64,000 bases of DNA from Stereum hirsutum FP-91666 SS1 (GCF_000264905.1 NW_006763132.1:1643870-1707869); one strand, 5' to 3'. Counted from the first letter of the stretch, positions 12,728-25,243 are shown. The notes: generated by a model not told the origin, from the letters alone. Numbers and translations: made by a program.

Positions 12728-15715
12728 CTATGCCTTGTCACTCATCTCTTCCTCAATATCCTTTATCTCTACCCACCCTTTCTCTCCCCACTCTGCCGCC
12801 ATCTTCCCGACCAAGGTATCCTTTCCCTTCCCTTCGAGCAAGAACTTCTTATTAGCGCAGATGAACATTCCGCGCTTGCATCGGGTGAGCATGACATTGG
12901 TACGGCGTAGGTTATCGAGGAAGCCTGGGTCTTTCGAGCGAACAAGGGAGATGATGATATAGTCATCCTCATTTCCTAGGGAAAGACAGAAGTTGTGAGT
13001 TATGGGGACAGCATCAGAGAGCAAGGTGAAGAGTCGGATGGGACTGAATATCATACCTTGGAAAGAGTCGACATTGAAGCACTTATTTTCCCAACCAAGG
13101 CCATTGTCCCTCAGAGTCTTCTCTAGAAGGTTGCGCTGTGGGTCATACCTATCAAGTGAAACAGATATTGAGAGTAGATCCAAGACATTTTGGTAGAAGT
13201 TGACGTACGGAGTGATGATCTTAAAAGAGACCTCTGCCTCTTGAAGGATCTGAGCTAATGATGCTACAGCCTCTGCTTGCTTGATATTCTGAGCAAATAC
13301 AGCAGCTTCAGAGATATACCCATGAATCAAGTCATAAATATCACATACCATCCATGATGTCCCATCTTTTTGCTCCTTTCCCTCAGGAATATCAATGAAA
13401 AAGCAGGATGGAGTTGTCTTTGGTACACGGTGTTTAGGATTGGAGTTGAGTTTGCCACTGTAGATCTCTGCAGAGATGTAGTCTCCAATCTGAGGAGGCA
13501 TACGGTCTAATACACCAATGAGGATACAAATGGAAGACTACAATCTTGCCCAACTTACATTGTGTGTCCAAGAACTTTGCTCTCTCGCGTAAGTGAGGCA
13601 TTTCAAAGATACTTTGTAGGTTGCCGATATCTTCTTGTCCATAAGGTGGAACTAAATATGCAGGTCAGTATGTGTGATAATAGCTGAAGGACAAAAATAT
13701 GCCTACGTTGCTTGTCATCTCCGATGAATGAAAGGTTTCGAATTTTTTTGCCAAAAGTGTTGAGCATGGGGAAGTAGTCACCAACAGTAATCTGACTGGC
13801 CTCATCAATCAAGATGCTGATGGGAGGAACAACCTTGGTGAATCCAAGGTCAGCGAGACGGGGGTTGGAGATCATGGAAAGGGTGCATAAGATGACTTGG
13901 GAAGATCCAAGTTCTCGCTCAACAGCAGCAGGTGATTTTGGCCACTTGTCTGAGGGAAGGATCTTATTCTGGATTTTTCTATAGAGATGCTCGTGCCTAT
14001 ACAATAGAGTTAGACAAGAGTTGAGTTGAGGAAAAATTCAGATTGCAAAGTTGAGACAAACCAGTCGAAGTGAAAGTCAGCTGAAACCAGTAATCTCCAG
14101 TCCTCAAACCCAACATCCATTAGCTTCTCTGCTATGTTCTTAACCGCCACATTAGACTGTGCCATCAGCCAGATGCCCTTCTGCCCTGCTTCAATAGCAG
14201 ACAAGACATAGGTTGCAATGACAGAGGTCTTTCCAGTCCTACAGATATATTACGAATCAATTTAAGCATACACAAACTATAGTGTAGTATAAATTAGGAG
14301 GACATACCCTGGAGGGCCTTGAATAATGGTAATCTTATCCTTTGCAGCAGTAGATAGCATGGATGTGATAGCGTCATTTTGGGAAGGATTTATAGGGTAC
14401 TGAGGATTTTCAAAAGGAGTAGCAGATGTAGTAGAAGAAGTGGTTGGCGGGGCAGTGTCCTCTGGCCATGGAGCTTTATCAGGTAAGTCCCAGATATGAT
14501 CAATCCATGGATTATCGAAGCCTGTCTTCCTTTGCAGCATAAGAAGAATATCCTCAGCAAGTTGAGCCTGTGCATGAGTGGGTGTAGAGCGGCTATGGCT
14601 GCTGATAGCAGTGACCACCTTCCCATCAAGGGAGAGATTATCCTGGAACTTCATAGTAGCCTGTCTGCCTTCAACATTGGTAGACATGGCTGAGGTAGTG
14701 AAGGTACCATGCTCAGTCTGAATGCGAACAGTCTATCAAAGGAGTATCACCTCAATGAGTGTGATTTATAAGAGATTAAAGAGTGTCTTACCGAGTTTGA
14801 GTCTTTATGCATCCGGGTTTGGAAGCGAGAATTCTGTGCCCGTAGCTTATGCTTTTTCTGGTCCCATTCGGCACTGGAGAAATCATTGGAAACAGTAGAA
14901 GGGTCCATAGCTGCAAGGAGATGGATGTCTGAAGCAAGCTTCTCCAAGAGTGCAAGGTGCTATAGGATATAATAGAGAACATATAAGTACACAGTTCAAA
15001 TGTGTGCAGTAAGGCCAGTGCGTACAGGTTCACTTAGCTTCTTGGTATCAATCTTTGGTGTATCAGGGCTGCGTGTAGCCTGCATGACCTCAAGATGTCC
15101 CATGTATGCGGAAACCCATGCTCTTTGAACTAGGTCCTGAGGACGTCTAGGATTGTACTCCTTTTGTTTGAAGAGAGCAGATATATTGTCTGCATTAAGC
15201 TCAGTATCATCGCCTAAAGCAAATCGGATGGATGCTAGGGGTATTCGAGAAGAGACAGGTAACACAGATTGAATGTCAATTCCAGAATTGATGTGAATGC
15301 CATAGTGCATATGAAGCAAGAGGCTCAGAGGTCCGAGGTCAAATCCATAGAGATGCTGTCGGGCTCGACAAAGAATAGTCCGCTTGAGACCATCTCGAAT
15401 CTTCTGAACTTTGTCTGTAATCTTAGGACTGAGCTCGATGATGAGGACATGTGCAAATTCGGGTTTGTCCCCCGGGATAGAGTTCACAGCAAGGGCTAGA
15501 ACGGCAAGAGAGCGGTTGGCCTGCGTGTGTGCGCCGGTGATTCCGACACAATGCAGAAAGTTCTTAGGATCATCGGTATGAAACAACCAACAGAGATGGT
15601 TTGGGTCAAGGTCTGTCTCGCGAATAGCGAGAGCAGAGATATTGGGCGTGTAGAGATTGATGATATTTTGCTGCACGGTGATCGTGTCAAGCTTATTCGG
15701 TGAGGGCTGCGTCAT
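12728..15715 (-). CDS. Helicase A: UPF1-like SF1 helicase with exonuclease-like N-terminal region
   Basis: Seen: ten exons, 15715..15026, 14959..14792, 14732..14308, 14238..14062, 13996..13707, 13651..13559, 13506..13349, 13288..13209, 13148..13057 and 12975..12728 (806 aa, no break). Helicase motifs in order: I GPPGTGKT (about 424-431), Ia AQSNVAVKNIAEKL, II DEASQ (about 551), III GDDKQLPP, IV QYRMPP (about 614), V NVDSFQGNEDDYIIISLVRS and VI TNVMLTRCKRGMFI. This is the AAA_11/AAA_12 layout of Upf1/Dna2/Sen1-type helicases. Residues 1-230 resemble an RNase D/WRN exonuclease fold (HVLIIELSP; YGFDLGPLSLLLHMHYG; GIDIQSVLP), but the usual D-x-E of motif I reads GITGA. An RNA/DNA role is likely; the substrate is unknown. 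Motif I is split by an intron. Helicase C is its close sister. Confidence 0.87.
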
Positions 15716-16544
15716 GTCGCAGAGACGAGCTTGGTGAGCACGCGAACCAGGTGCTCGGATTGAGAATGGGTCAAAATCGGGACTTGATCGGGACTGTTGA
15801 AGATGGCGGGGAAGAGGAACAAGATGCTGTTCGACGCAATCATATATTTAGCGCCAGAGTGGACAGACAGTCACAACAGATATCAAGCACGCACGAATGG
15901 ATCTCGGATGCCTCTGATTTTCACTTGAAGCTGATGGCAGAATTCAAATCGGGCCTACGCGGCGGGTGGCGCGCCACACACGACCTGAGCGAAATGGTTG
16001 AACATTGATTGAACATATATTAGAGGAGGATCAGTTAAAATCAGACGTACGATGGCGACAAGAGTTGTCTTCACAAGTTTCAAGATGCGACGAGCTCGAA
16101 GACTGAGCAGATTGCCTGATAGCTCGACATCGATTGCGATAGATATGGTGGCGAGACGTAGCGAGCAATTCAAAAAGCAAAAGACGCGTAAGAGATCAAG
16201 ATTTCTAGACAACTCTATGACAGTTGACTTACGATTGATGGCTGCGGGGGGAAAAGGCGATGCTGATGGACAAGATGGGCGGGGTGAGCGGCGAGCACAA
16301 CTGGAGGTGGAAGAGAGAGACGGAGAGGCCCGGGGAACTCCGGGCTGGCACAAAGCCTTCGAAGCCCAAGTCGTGCACGCCACTTAAATTATATCCTCGT
16401 ACACTAACGAATGGGAGGGCGAGGAATCGGAGAACGCTCGCCTGCATGTAATACAACTACCATCACAATGTCGCACCCATCGGATTCGAGTAGAGAAAGA
16501 ACGACAGTCTAACAATGTACTCCGGAGTCGCGACGTATGTCAGT
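15716..16544. other. Helicase A 5' flank / helicase B 3' flank
   Basis: No protein gene is supported. The stretch has a diverged counterpart at 25.24-26.09 kb. On the minus strand both keep donor-like sites (ATCGTACGTC near 16,045 / 25,555 and AATCGTAAGTC near 16,230 / 25,752), so non-coding 5' exons of helicases A and C are possible. Short frames in the two copies are broken by indels relative to each other. Confidence 0.4.
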
Positions 16545-19332
16545 CTAGAATCTACCCATCCAGACATCCTGTACCGACAGCCACGCTCTATGGCCACACT
16601 CCTTCGCTAACTTTCCAGCAAGAGAAGCCGATCCAGGACCTTCAAGGAAGGCACGATTCGAACAGATGGTCATACTTTGTTTGCATCTCGAGAGCATAAC
16701 ATTGGACCGCCGCAGGTCGCGCAAGAAGCCTAACTTCTCCGTCCGTACGAGTGAAATGATGATATGGTCGCTCTCGTTTCCTGAAGGTAATGAAATCAGC
16801 GCACGGCACGACATGCTATGGTGCAAGCGTAAAAAATGCGTACCTTGAAAAGCGTCGACGTTGAAGACTCTGTCCCCGCACGGAATATCCGCTCGCCGAA
16901 GAGACGTTTCGATTAGATTGCGTTGGGCATCATATCTACCAGAACGAAGGTCAACCCTTAGTCAAGTAGAGACACCAAGAAGATGTACGCACGGTGTTAT
17001 AATGCGGAAGGTTTTGCCCTCGCCATCATACCTTTGGGCTATGCGAACGGCGATATGGCATTCTTCCTTGTTCTATTCAGATATGGTCAGCTCGTGCTTC
17101 CTAGCCCGTGTATGGCTGCTACGTACGATCCAGCTATGTCCATCTTTCTCTTCCTTACCCTTTTGGACGTCGATAAATCGGCAGGCACTCGCAGATGCTA
17201 TAGGATGTTCAGTCTTCAATTTACCATCGTAAACGTGGCGAGAAATGAACGCCCCGACGACCCTCGGCATGCGATCTGAAGAAGGCGATGAGTCAGTCTG
17301 GAGTCTTATGAGGACGAGACGAGAAGAGACGTGCATTGTACTGCAAGAAGCTTGGCCTTTGATCGCAAGCGAGCGATCTCGAATACGCTCTGAAGCCCAG
17401 GTATATTCTCTTGTCCATAGGGCGGTACTACGCATAGAAATTAAGCGGCACTCGTAAAAAAAAGAAGGAAAAAAAAAGTCAGCGTACACTGCTTATCATC
17501 GCCGATAAACACCAACTTCGACACTGTGGTCTTGAACAGGTGTACTAGCGGTACGTAGTTACCGATCTCGATTTGGCTAGCTTCGTCAACGATGACAGTT
17601 TCGACAGGGACCACGGTGGTGAATACGGAGCACTTTGGGTTCGACAGCATGCTCAGTGTACAGAGTATGACCTTGGCACCTTCGAGCTTGGACTCAGCAT
17701 CCGACGTAGTCTTCGGGAACTTGTCGGAAACAATAATTTTAGGCCCAATCTTCTCGTATAGATGTTCATGCCTAGAGCGAGAGTACGTTGATGAGGACTT
17801 GCGGATATCATTATACAAGCCGACCCACCAATCAAAGTGAAAATCGTGCGAAATCAGTAACCTGAAATCCAGAAATCCCACAACCGCCAGCTTCTCCGCG
17901 ATGTTCTTCACGGCAACGTTAGATTGAGCGACGAGATATATCGTCCGTCGAGAGTCGCCTGCTCGAATGCGCTGAACCGATTCTGCGATTACGGTTGTCT
18001 TGCCAGTTCCCGGGGGACCCTGCACCAGACAGACTCGATCCCGAGCACCGGACGACAGTATGACCTGCACAGCGGACTCCTGGGACGAGTTGAGTGTGCG
18101 GAAGGAGGCGCGCGCCGCCAGAACCGGAAGAGGATGGAGTTTTGGGGCAGTTTTCCAGCTCCAAGTCGTTTCTGGGAACCAAATCGCTCGGAAGAACGGC
18201 AATTCGCAAAGGGAAATTTTGCCAAGGAAGGCGCCTCGAACAATGTCCTGACGTTCCGTTTCTGCGAGAGTGAGCGGGGCTTTGCCAATGGTCACAGCGG
18301 ATCGTAATTTAGAGCCTGTGGCGACGCCCTCAGGGACAACAAGTGCCGCCCCTTTGCCTTTGACATGTTTGGTGTATGCATTTCGTTGACACTTGCCATC
18401 GGCATGACTGAACGTCAGGCGGAGCTTTTGTTAAGCAGTCAGAAAACCGAGACTTCATACAAGGGTCAAGACGGCTACCTGAGTATCCCGGCGAATACGT
18501 GACTTGTAGCGTTTGGAAGTTACATGGAATACTCCACCTTTCTGGACGACCGTACGCTTTACATCGTTCGCAGTGACATTCGGTTTCAGTGCATCCAGTA
18601 AATGGGCGTCTCGATGAAGTTTTGACAAAGCCTTGAAAGCCTTGTAATGAAATGTTAGGTCAGGAACAATGAGTTAGGATGAATGCAGCGACACGAGGAT
18701 ACCTGGGGATTGAATAAACCGACATTCACGCGAGGGCACAACCCAGTCAGAGTCTCCCGATTCGTCCGAGAGGCAATGCGACAGGATATCCAAGCTCGCA
18801 AAGCCACTCGCCAAGGACTGCCAGTCTCTTGCTTCTCGTCTTTGTACGCAGATTTAGGGATGTGATAATCGATATCCCACTCGCCACATATAGCCTTGAC
18901 AAAAGAGTGATCTGATGCGTGCTCGTCGGTATCAAGAGACCAGAGGTCTATCAGATCTCCGACATGCAAGTCCATATCAAGGTGGAGTGCAGTGGCAACA
19001 CGATCTGCATGCAGCGAGTAGCGAGACAGTCTAGGATTTGACAGTATGTCTGAGACGACAGTAGGGATGGTGGGGCGTCGATGTGTCTGTCGTCGCTGTT
19101 TGGTAGGAAGATTGATGATGAGGACATGGGTGGCGGAGGCAAAAGCCAGAGCAAACAGAGCGCAGTGACTGCCGTACGCCGGAGCGACGCCGACGAAACC
19201 ATTCTGCACGGTAGCCATGAAATCTCGGGCAGCCCTTTTACTGAGAGAGTTGGCGTGATGTACGACGACATGGATAGAGGAGGGTTCGTCTTTGAAGACG
19301 GTCTGCTGGTAGGTGAAGGACTGATCTGACAT
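16545..19332 (-). CDS. Helicase B: UPF1-like SF1 helicase with exonuclease-like N-terminal region
   Basis: Seen: nine exons, 19332..18703, 18640..18479, 18424..17829, 17771..17488, 17427..17335, 17275..17127, 17072..16993, 16935..16844 and 16780..16545 (773 aa). Motifs: GPPGTGKTTVIAES (about residue 400), VAQSNVAVKNIAEKL, DEASQIEIG, FIGDDKQLPPYGQ, YRMPRVVGAFISRHVY, NVDAFQGNESDHIIISLVR, SNVMLSRCKQSMTICSN. N-terminal residues 1-210 match helicase D and, more weakly, A and C; the exonuclease motif I position reads VGVAPAYG, without D-x-E. The intron between exons 5 and 6 begins with GC (AAT|GCACGT), needed to keep the QYRMP motif in frame. Unlike A and C, motif I is not interrupted. Same unknown role; A and B look like an older tandem pair that was later copied as a block. 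Confidence 0.85.
17276..17334 (-). other. GC-AG intron in helicase B
   Basis: Splicing must run from CAAT|GCACGT to TTCAG|ATCGC to join CAA-T with AT to give QYRMP, as in A, C and D. The nearest GT donor (GTCTCT, 4 nt further) breaks the frame. So this is a 59-bp intron with a GC donor. Confidence 0.65.
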
Positions 19333-19915
19333 ACTAGGCCTTCGTGGAGGAGTAATGGCTAGAGAACTGGACGGCGTGGTGGGGCTCAGGTATGGGCGTC
19401 GAGGATGTCAGAGGCGCCAGACATAAATGCGAGAAGCACAGCAGGATCGTACGGCATGTCAAGAACAAAGATAGAATACGGTGCCACATAACTTAGAACA
19501 CATGAGAGCGTTGATCATGTTCAAAGGATAACCTGATTTGGCTGAGCAAATGCTCGCTGAGACCGCGCGTGGAGGTAGATGTCGGTCCTCTGCCCTGCAT
19601 GTGTGAACGGTTAGCGATATAAGCTTGTTTTGTATCGTTGATGAGTGAGCGAGGCTAGCCTCCCAAAGCAAAATAGCTAATCGTTCAACGCGAGGATCAC
19701 CAGTGAAGCTCAAGGAGGTAGTTCGACGCTACGCCACCGCCCACCGGACGTCGAACCGTTGAAGCTGTGTGACTGTAACAGGGAGGTGACGAAGGAGGAC
19801 GAGGTGACCATCGTGACGCTCCGTCCTGCTCCGTCACCCGCTCCGCTCGCTCTCAGTCGCTCGTTCTTTGCGATACGTCAACTCTTTCTCTAACATACTG
19901 TTCAATGTTCTTCTC
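19333..19915. other. Helicase B upstream / PAM18-remnant upstream region
   Basis: Corresponds to 28.86-29.36 kb of unit 2, where helicase D and PAM18 diverge. Resemblance is weak. No intact gene is seen; it should contain the helicase B promoter. Confidence 0.4.
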
Positions 19916-20254
19916 CAGGATCACATCAGTAGTCTTGTCGGTGTTGGTATAACTGTGTAACTTGTGCTGGTCACCACTTTATTCGGTATTCGACCAATGA
20001 GGATCGAGGGCGAAAATGGTTCGCCAGGAGGCCGCCACTGTAGTCCTCTACACCGCGTGTTCTCTAATCTCTATGGACTGGTTGGAACGCGGCTAAGTTG
20101 CATTATTTGAGTCACTTCTGTCCTACAGGAATAACCTCGACTTAAAATCTGGCCGAAGGATGCACATCGTCAAATTATGCCGTTCTTCCTAACCGAGGAG
20201 TCACATACGTAGTAATGAAGCTAAGGACCTACTCGAGTGCAGCCCACGGGATGA
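19916..20254 (+). pseudogene. Dead copy of PAM18 (TIM14)
   Basis: The stretch aligns by eye over its length with the working PAM18 at 29,364-29,733: GTCGGTGTTGG, GTCACCACTTTATTCGG, GAGGGCGAAAATGG, GCCAGGAGGCC, AAGGATGCACATCGTCAAAT and AAGCTAAGGACCT match near-identical blocks. The start codon position reads GGA, several stops interrupt the frame, and the bases that encode the HPD triad now read Leu-Pro-Asn. It sits between helicase B and the duplication junction, the same relative place as the working gene beside helicase D. It is a clear relic of the segmental duplication. Confidence 0.8.
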
Positions 20255-20335
20255 AGATGAGTTTTATCTCATCTATTCAAGGGGCACGTAGCTCTACAAC
20301 GTGAGGTCCTTACGGGTCTCATATACGTGCTACAT

Positions 20336-21929
20336 AGAGCCTCGAACCCCCCCATTGTCTCCGAATAATCAAGAGTCATACACGTTCATACTCTCTCAGT
20401 CACTCTCCATTGTCGCTGCGACCCTCATGAGACCCCCATTTTGTCTCCTTCGAACTCTATCTCGGGCCACCTCACTATCATCATCACATACATCTGTCAT
20501 GTCCATTCCCCTTCGCGATAGGCTCCCACCTCCACGACATCCTCTCCTCACTTGACGCCCACATCTGTTCCTTACAACTTCACTCTTGTCATCGAGTGCC
20601 ACTCTCAAATATTTGCCTTGTGGCGCCTCGGTGTCCAGCGTCCTGACGGCGCATTTCGCGATTATCTAGGAAATTGAGAGGACGGCATTCGAATCGCCTG
20701 ATGATTCCGTTAGTTTTGTGAGTGCGGCCGGTAGTGCTGAGCAGTCAGGTGGATAAGTGAGAAGGAGGGAGGGTTAGGAAAGATTGAAGGGTGACGACTG
20801 AGTGAAGAGAAGAGAAGAGAGCGAAGGGGCTTTTTTGACAATTCCGACGATAGTATTTTGTGGTTTACGGGGTACAGTGCTTACTGGATGGAATCCATCG
20901 GTATGTCATCCTGATTCTTTTGACCTTTCGAATGCAGACTAACTTGCATCTTAATATTCTCTTTTGCTATTCCTTGCTGATGCCACATTATTTCGCTGTG
21001 TGGCTTGATCTTGACCGATTCTTTTCGAAAACATACACGCAACTGGCACTGCAGCCCGCATGCCACGGAACCCACGGGCCCGCGACCGCGACCGTCGCAC
21101 CACACTGCGCTGCGAGGCTCTTCGAGTATGGACGAACAGAGACGTTCAGCCTGCTCATGGCGTTCAACAAAACCCCGGGTACTCGCTATGGGTAATGAGC
21201 GTGTTCTGTATGTCCTTCTCGCCTTGTTCTTGCCCTCCAGCATGAACTAACATAACCTCGTGTTTCTCGCCTTCAGTCGCTCGTAGCTTCATTAACGCTT
21301 CGCACTCCACCGCGCCATCCAAATTTGAAGCTCGCTCACGCGAAAAGGCCCGGGAAGGCCCCCGGCAGAAACGTTGACCGTCACCTCGGACTGCGACTGA
21401 CGATGTCTCCTGACAAAGGAAGAAGTCAGCGTTGTTCGAGAATGCGTTGTTCAGTAAGAGCTATACATGCATACCGAGCACGACACCTTTGCTCAGGGGA
21501 CCTAGGTACGTCTTGTCTCTCAGAGATTTCCGATAACTAAGCTAAAAGTGATGCTGATTGTGTGGGATTCGTCTCATTTGTGGCTTGTGGCGTATGACGC
21601 GACATGGTTGTATGTTCGAAGCCGCCTCCAACGCTCTGCTACGTCTGCTACGGACTCAGCTCTACATCCGCTCTCCTCTCCCTTCTTCTCTCCCTCACTT
21701 TTCTATGCCCGATCTTACACTCGCCACTCCAATCTCACCGCATTCCTTCAATACAGACCACTGTGACTCCGACGTGAACCAACTCGGTATGAAGCCGACG
21801 CATTCGTGTCCGCTCACTTCGACCGCAGTGTTTGAGGAGGCCCATATGCTAAGGGTTCGTTGCTAGCGGATGTCCGTGTTGGCTCCGTAAGTAGCGCTTC
21901 CGTGGCAGTGGTCAATGGCGAGGCTATAG
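20336..21929 (+). pseudogene. Dead, 5'-truncated copy of carnitine acetyltransferase
   Basis: Matches exon 5 to the stop of the gene at 10,705-12,372 (for example GCCTCGAACC...TGTCTCCG at 20,336, TGGATGGAATCCATCGGTATGT at 20,884, CATACACGCAACTGGCACTGCAG at 21,030, CGTCACCTCGGACTGCGACT at 21,377, GTCCGCTCACTTCGACCGC at 21,807, GGCGAGGCTATAG at its end). Exons 1-4 are absent: the copy starts at the duplication junction, so it never had a promoter or an N-terminus. It has many indels and the block with the catalytic His is lost. No product is expected. Confidence 0.82.
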
Positions 21930-22277
21930 AGTCTGGATGAGAGCGCAAAAGGATCCAAGAAGAACAGTACATGTTTTGAGTGACAGGGACACATCATGAC
22001 CAGCGTGAGGCAGGGGTGGCGCCAACTTTTGCAATCTGCTTGTGATGTGGTCTGCCGCTCTGTGATCCTGAGACTCGTATATGATGCACAATGTGCACTC
22101 CTGATTCTAAGTCAGCTACAAAAGCAAGGGATTCAGATTTAAGAGTTAAGTCATCCGAAGAGTATTAGTACATCCTTCCGATCTGAAAACCAGAGCATTA
22201 GACTTCTTTCTCCGCTGTTCTATTATCCTTAGTTCCTCTCCCATCCCAAGTCCCTCTGTGCCCTTTCTCTTCATCCT

Positions 22278-25243
22278 CTAGATTGCAACCTTCCCGTCCT
22301 CTACATCCTTTATTTCCACCCATCCCTTCTCTCCCCACTCTGCCGCCATCTTCCCAACCAAGGTATTCTTTCCTTTCCCTTCAATCAAGAACTTCTTGTT
22401 GGCACAGATGAACATTCCACGCTTGCACCGTGTGAGCATGACATTGGTACGCCGTAGGTTGTCAAGGAAGCCAGGCTCTTTCGAGCGGACAAGTGAGATG
22501 ATGATGTAGTCATCCTCATTTCCTAGGGGTAGAGTATGCAATATCAGTTATAGATAGAGAAAGTCAAGAAGTGGAGAGGGTATCATACCTTGGAAAGAGT
22601 CAACATTAAAGCACTTGTTTTCCCAGCCAAGGCCATTATCCCTTAGGGTCTTCTCTAGAAGGTTGCGCTGCGCATCATATCTATCAAGCAAAAGAGATAT
22701 TGAGAGTGTTTCCAAGATTTTTTGATGAAAGTTTACGTACGGAGTGATGATCTTAAAAGAAACCTCTGCCACTTGCAGAATCTGAGCTAATGATGCTACA
22801 GCCTCCGCTTGCTTGATGTTCTAGAAAAATGCAACAGCTTTAGAAATATATACATCAGTCAAATCATAAAGGTAACTTACTACCCATGACTTCCCATCTT
22901 TCTGCTCCTTTCCCTCAGGAATATCAATGAAAAAGCAGGATGGAGTTGTCCTTGGTACACAGTGTTTAGGATTGGAGTTGAGTTTGCCACCGTAGATCTC
23001 TGCAGAGATGTAGTCTCCAATCTGAGGAGGCATACGGTCTGACACGCCAATAAGCACAAGAATTGAAGATTACATCCACATCCAACTTACATTGTGTACC
23101 CAGGAATTTTGCTTTCTCTCGTAAGTGAGCCATTTCAAAGATACTTTGTAGGTCACCAATATCTTCCTGTCCATAAGGTGGAACTGAATATCCAGATCAA
23201 TATATGTGATAGCATTCAAAGGACACAGAGATGCCTACGTTGCTTGTCATCTCCAATGAATGAAAGGTTTTGGATTTTTTTGCCAAAAGTGTTGAGCATG
23301 GGGAAGTAGTCCCCAACAGTAATCTGACTAGCCTCATCGATCAAGATGCTGATGGGAGGAACGACCTTGGTGAATCCAAGGTCAGAGAGACGGGGATTGG
23401 AGATCATGGAAAGAGTGCATAAGATGACTTGGGAGGATCCAAGGGACCTCTCAACAGCGGCTGGTGATTTAGGCCACTGATCCGAGGGAAGGATCTTATT
23501 CTGGATTTTTCTGTAGAGATGTTCATGCCTGTATAAAAGAAGAGTTATACAAGAGTTGAGTTGATAAGCAAGTCAGATTGCAAAGCTGGCAAGACAAACC
23601 AGTCAAAGTGAAAGTCAGCTGAAACCAGTAATCTCCAGTCCTCAAACCCAACATCCAGTAGCTTCTCTGCTATGTTCTTTACCGCCACATTAGACTGTGC
23701 CATCAGCCAAATACCCTTCTGCCCTGCTTTAATAGCAGACAAGACATAGGTTGCGATGACAGAGGTCTTTCCAGTCCTAGAGATAGATTGAAATTAATTT
23801 GAGCATAAACAAGATGTGGTGTAGCAGAGATTGTAAGGACATACCCTGGAGGGCCTTGAATAATTGTGATCTTATCTTCTGGAGCAGTAGATAGCATGGA
23901 TATGATAGCATCATTTTGGGAAGAGTTTATGGGGTACTGCAGATTTTCGAAGGGAGAGGCAGATGTGGAAGGAGTTGCTAACAAGGCAATGTCCTCTGGC
24001 CATGGGGCTTTGTCAGGCAAGTCCCAGATGTGATCAATCCATGGATTGTCAAAGCCTCTCCTTCTTTGCAGCACAAGAAGAATATCCTCAGCAAGTTTAG
24101 CCTGTGCATAGGTAGGTGTAGAGCGGCTCTGGCTGCTTATAGCAGTGACCACCTTCCCACCAAGGGAGAGATTATCCTGGAATTTCATAGTAGCATGTCT
24201 TCCTTTGACTTTGGTAGACACTGCAGATGTAGCAAAGGTACCATATTCAGTCTGGACCTGAACAGTCTATCAAGGAAGAATCACTTCAACGATTGTGCCA
24301 ATTTAGAGATTAAAAGGAGTCTTACTGAGTTTGAGTCATTATACATCCGGGTTTGGAAACGAGAATTCTGAGTGTTCAACCTATGCTTCCTTGGATCCCA
24401 TTTGGTCTGAGAGAAATCATTGAAAACAGTAGAAGGGTCCATAGCTGTGATGAGGTGGTCATCTGAAGCAAGCTTCTCTAAAAGTGCCAGATGCTACAGG
24501 ATATAATTAAAGATAGATGAGCATGCAGTTTGAACGTATATAATGAAGTCACTACATACAGGTTGGCTTAATATCTGAGTGTTGATCTTTGGTGCATCAG
24601 GGCTGCGTGTAGCCTGCATAACCTCAAGATTTCCCATATATGCAGAGACCCATGCTCTCTGGGCCACATCCTGGGGACGTCTGGGATTGTACTCCTTTTG
24701 TTTGAAGAGAGCAGATATATTGTTTGCATCGAGCTCAATATCGCCTCCCAATGCATATTGGATAGAAGCAAGGGGTATACGAGAAATGATAGGCAATGCA
24801 GATTGAATGTCAACCCCAGAGGTAAGGTGCATGTCATAGTGCATATGGAGCAAAAGGCTCAGAGGTCCGAGGTCAAATCCATAGAGGTTCGGTTGCTGTC
24901 GGATACGGCAAAGGACATTCCGCTTTAGACCAGCCCGAATCTTTGTAACTTTGTCCGTAATCTCAGGACTAAGCTCGATGATGAGGACATGTGCAAATTC
25001 AGGCTTGTCCCCTGGGTCAGAGTTCACTGCGAGAGCCAGGACAGAGAGATGGTTGGATTCACTGTATGCGCCGGCGATGCCGACACAATTCCCAAGATCT
25101 CCGATATCATCTTTACCGAATAGCCATCTGAGATGTTTCGGAGTGAAGTCAGCTTCACGGACGGTGATAACAGTGATATCAGGAGTCTTAAGCTGAATGA
25201 TGTTCTGTTGCACGATGGTCGTGCGCGGAAACGGTTGCGTCAT
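22278..25243 (-). CDS. Helicase C: sister of helicase A
   Basis: Seen: ten exons, 25243..24560, 24493..24326, 24266..23845, 23776..23600, 23528..23239, 23183..23091, 23038..22881, 22820..22741, 22680..22589 and 22522..22278 (802 aa, intact). Exons 2, 4-9 have the same lengths as in helicase A, and the motif I intron is kept. Motifs: GPPGTGKTSVIA, AQSNVAVKNIAEKLLDVGF, DEASQITVGDYFPML, GDDKQLPPYGQ, QYRMPPQIGDYISAEIY, NVDSFQGNEDDYIIISLVRS, TNVMLTRCKRGMFICANKK. The C-terminal half is nearly the same as A; the N-terminal exonuclease-like region differs more (IVQQNIIQLKTPDI; VGIAGAY at the motif I position; YGFDLGPLSLLLHMHYDMH). An upstream in-frame Met exists (25,444), but 25,243 matches the start of helicase A. 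Retention of an open frame after duplication suggests it is in use. Confidence 0.85.

Noticed and set aside
20301..21929. Second working carnitine acetyltransferase
   Set aside because: Lacks exons 1-4, has indels and stops and lost the catalytic His region.
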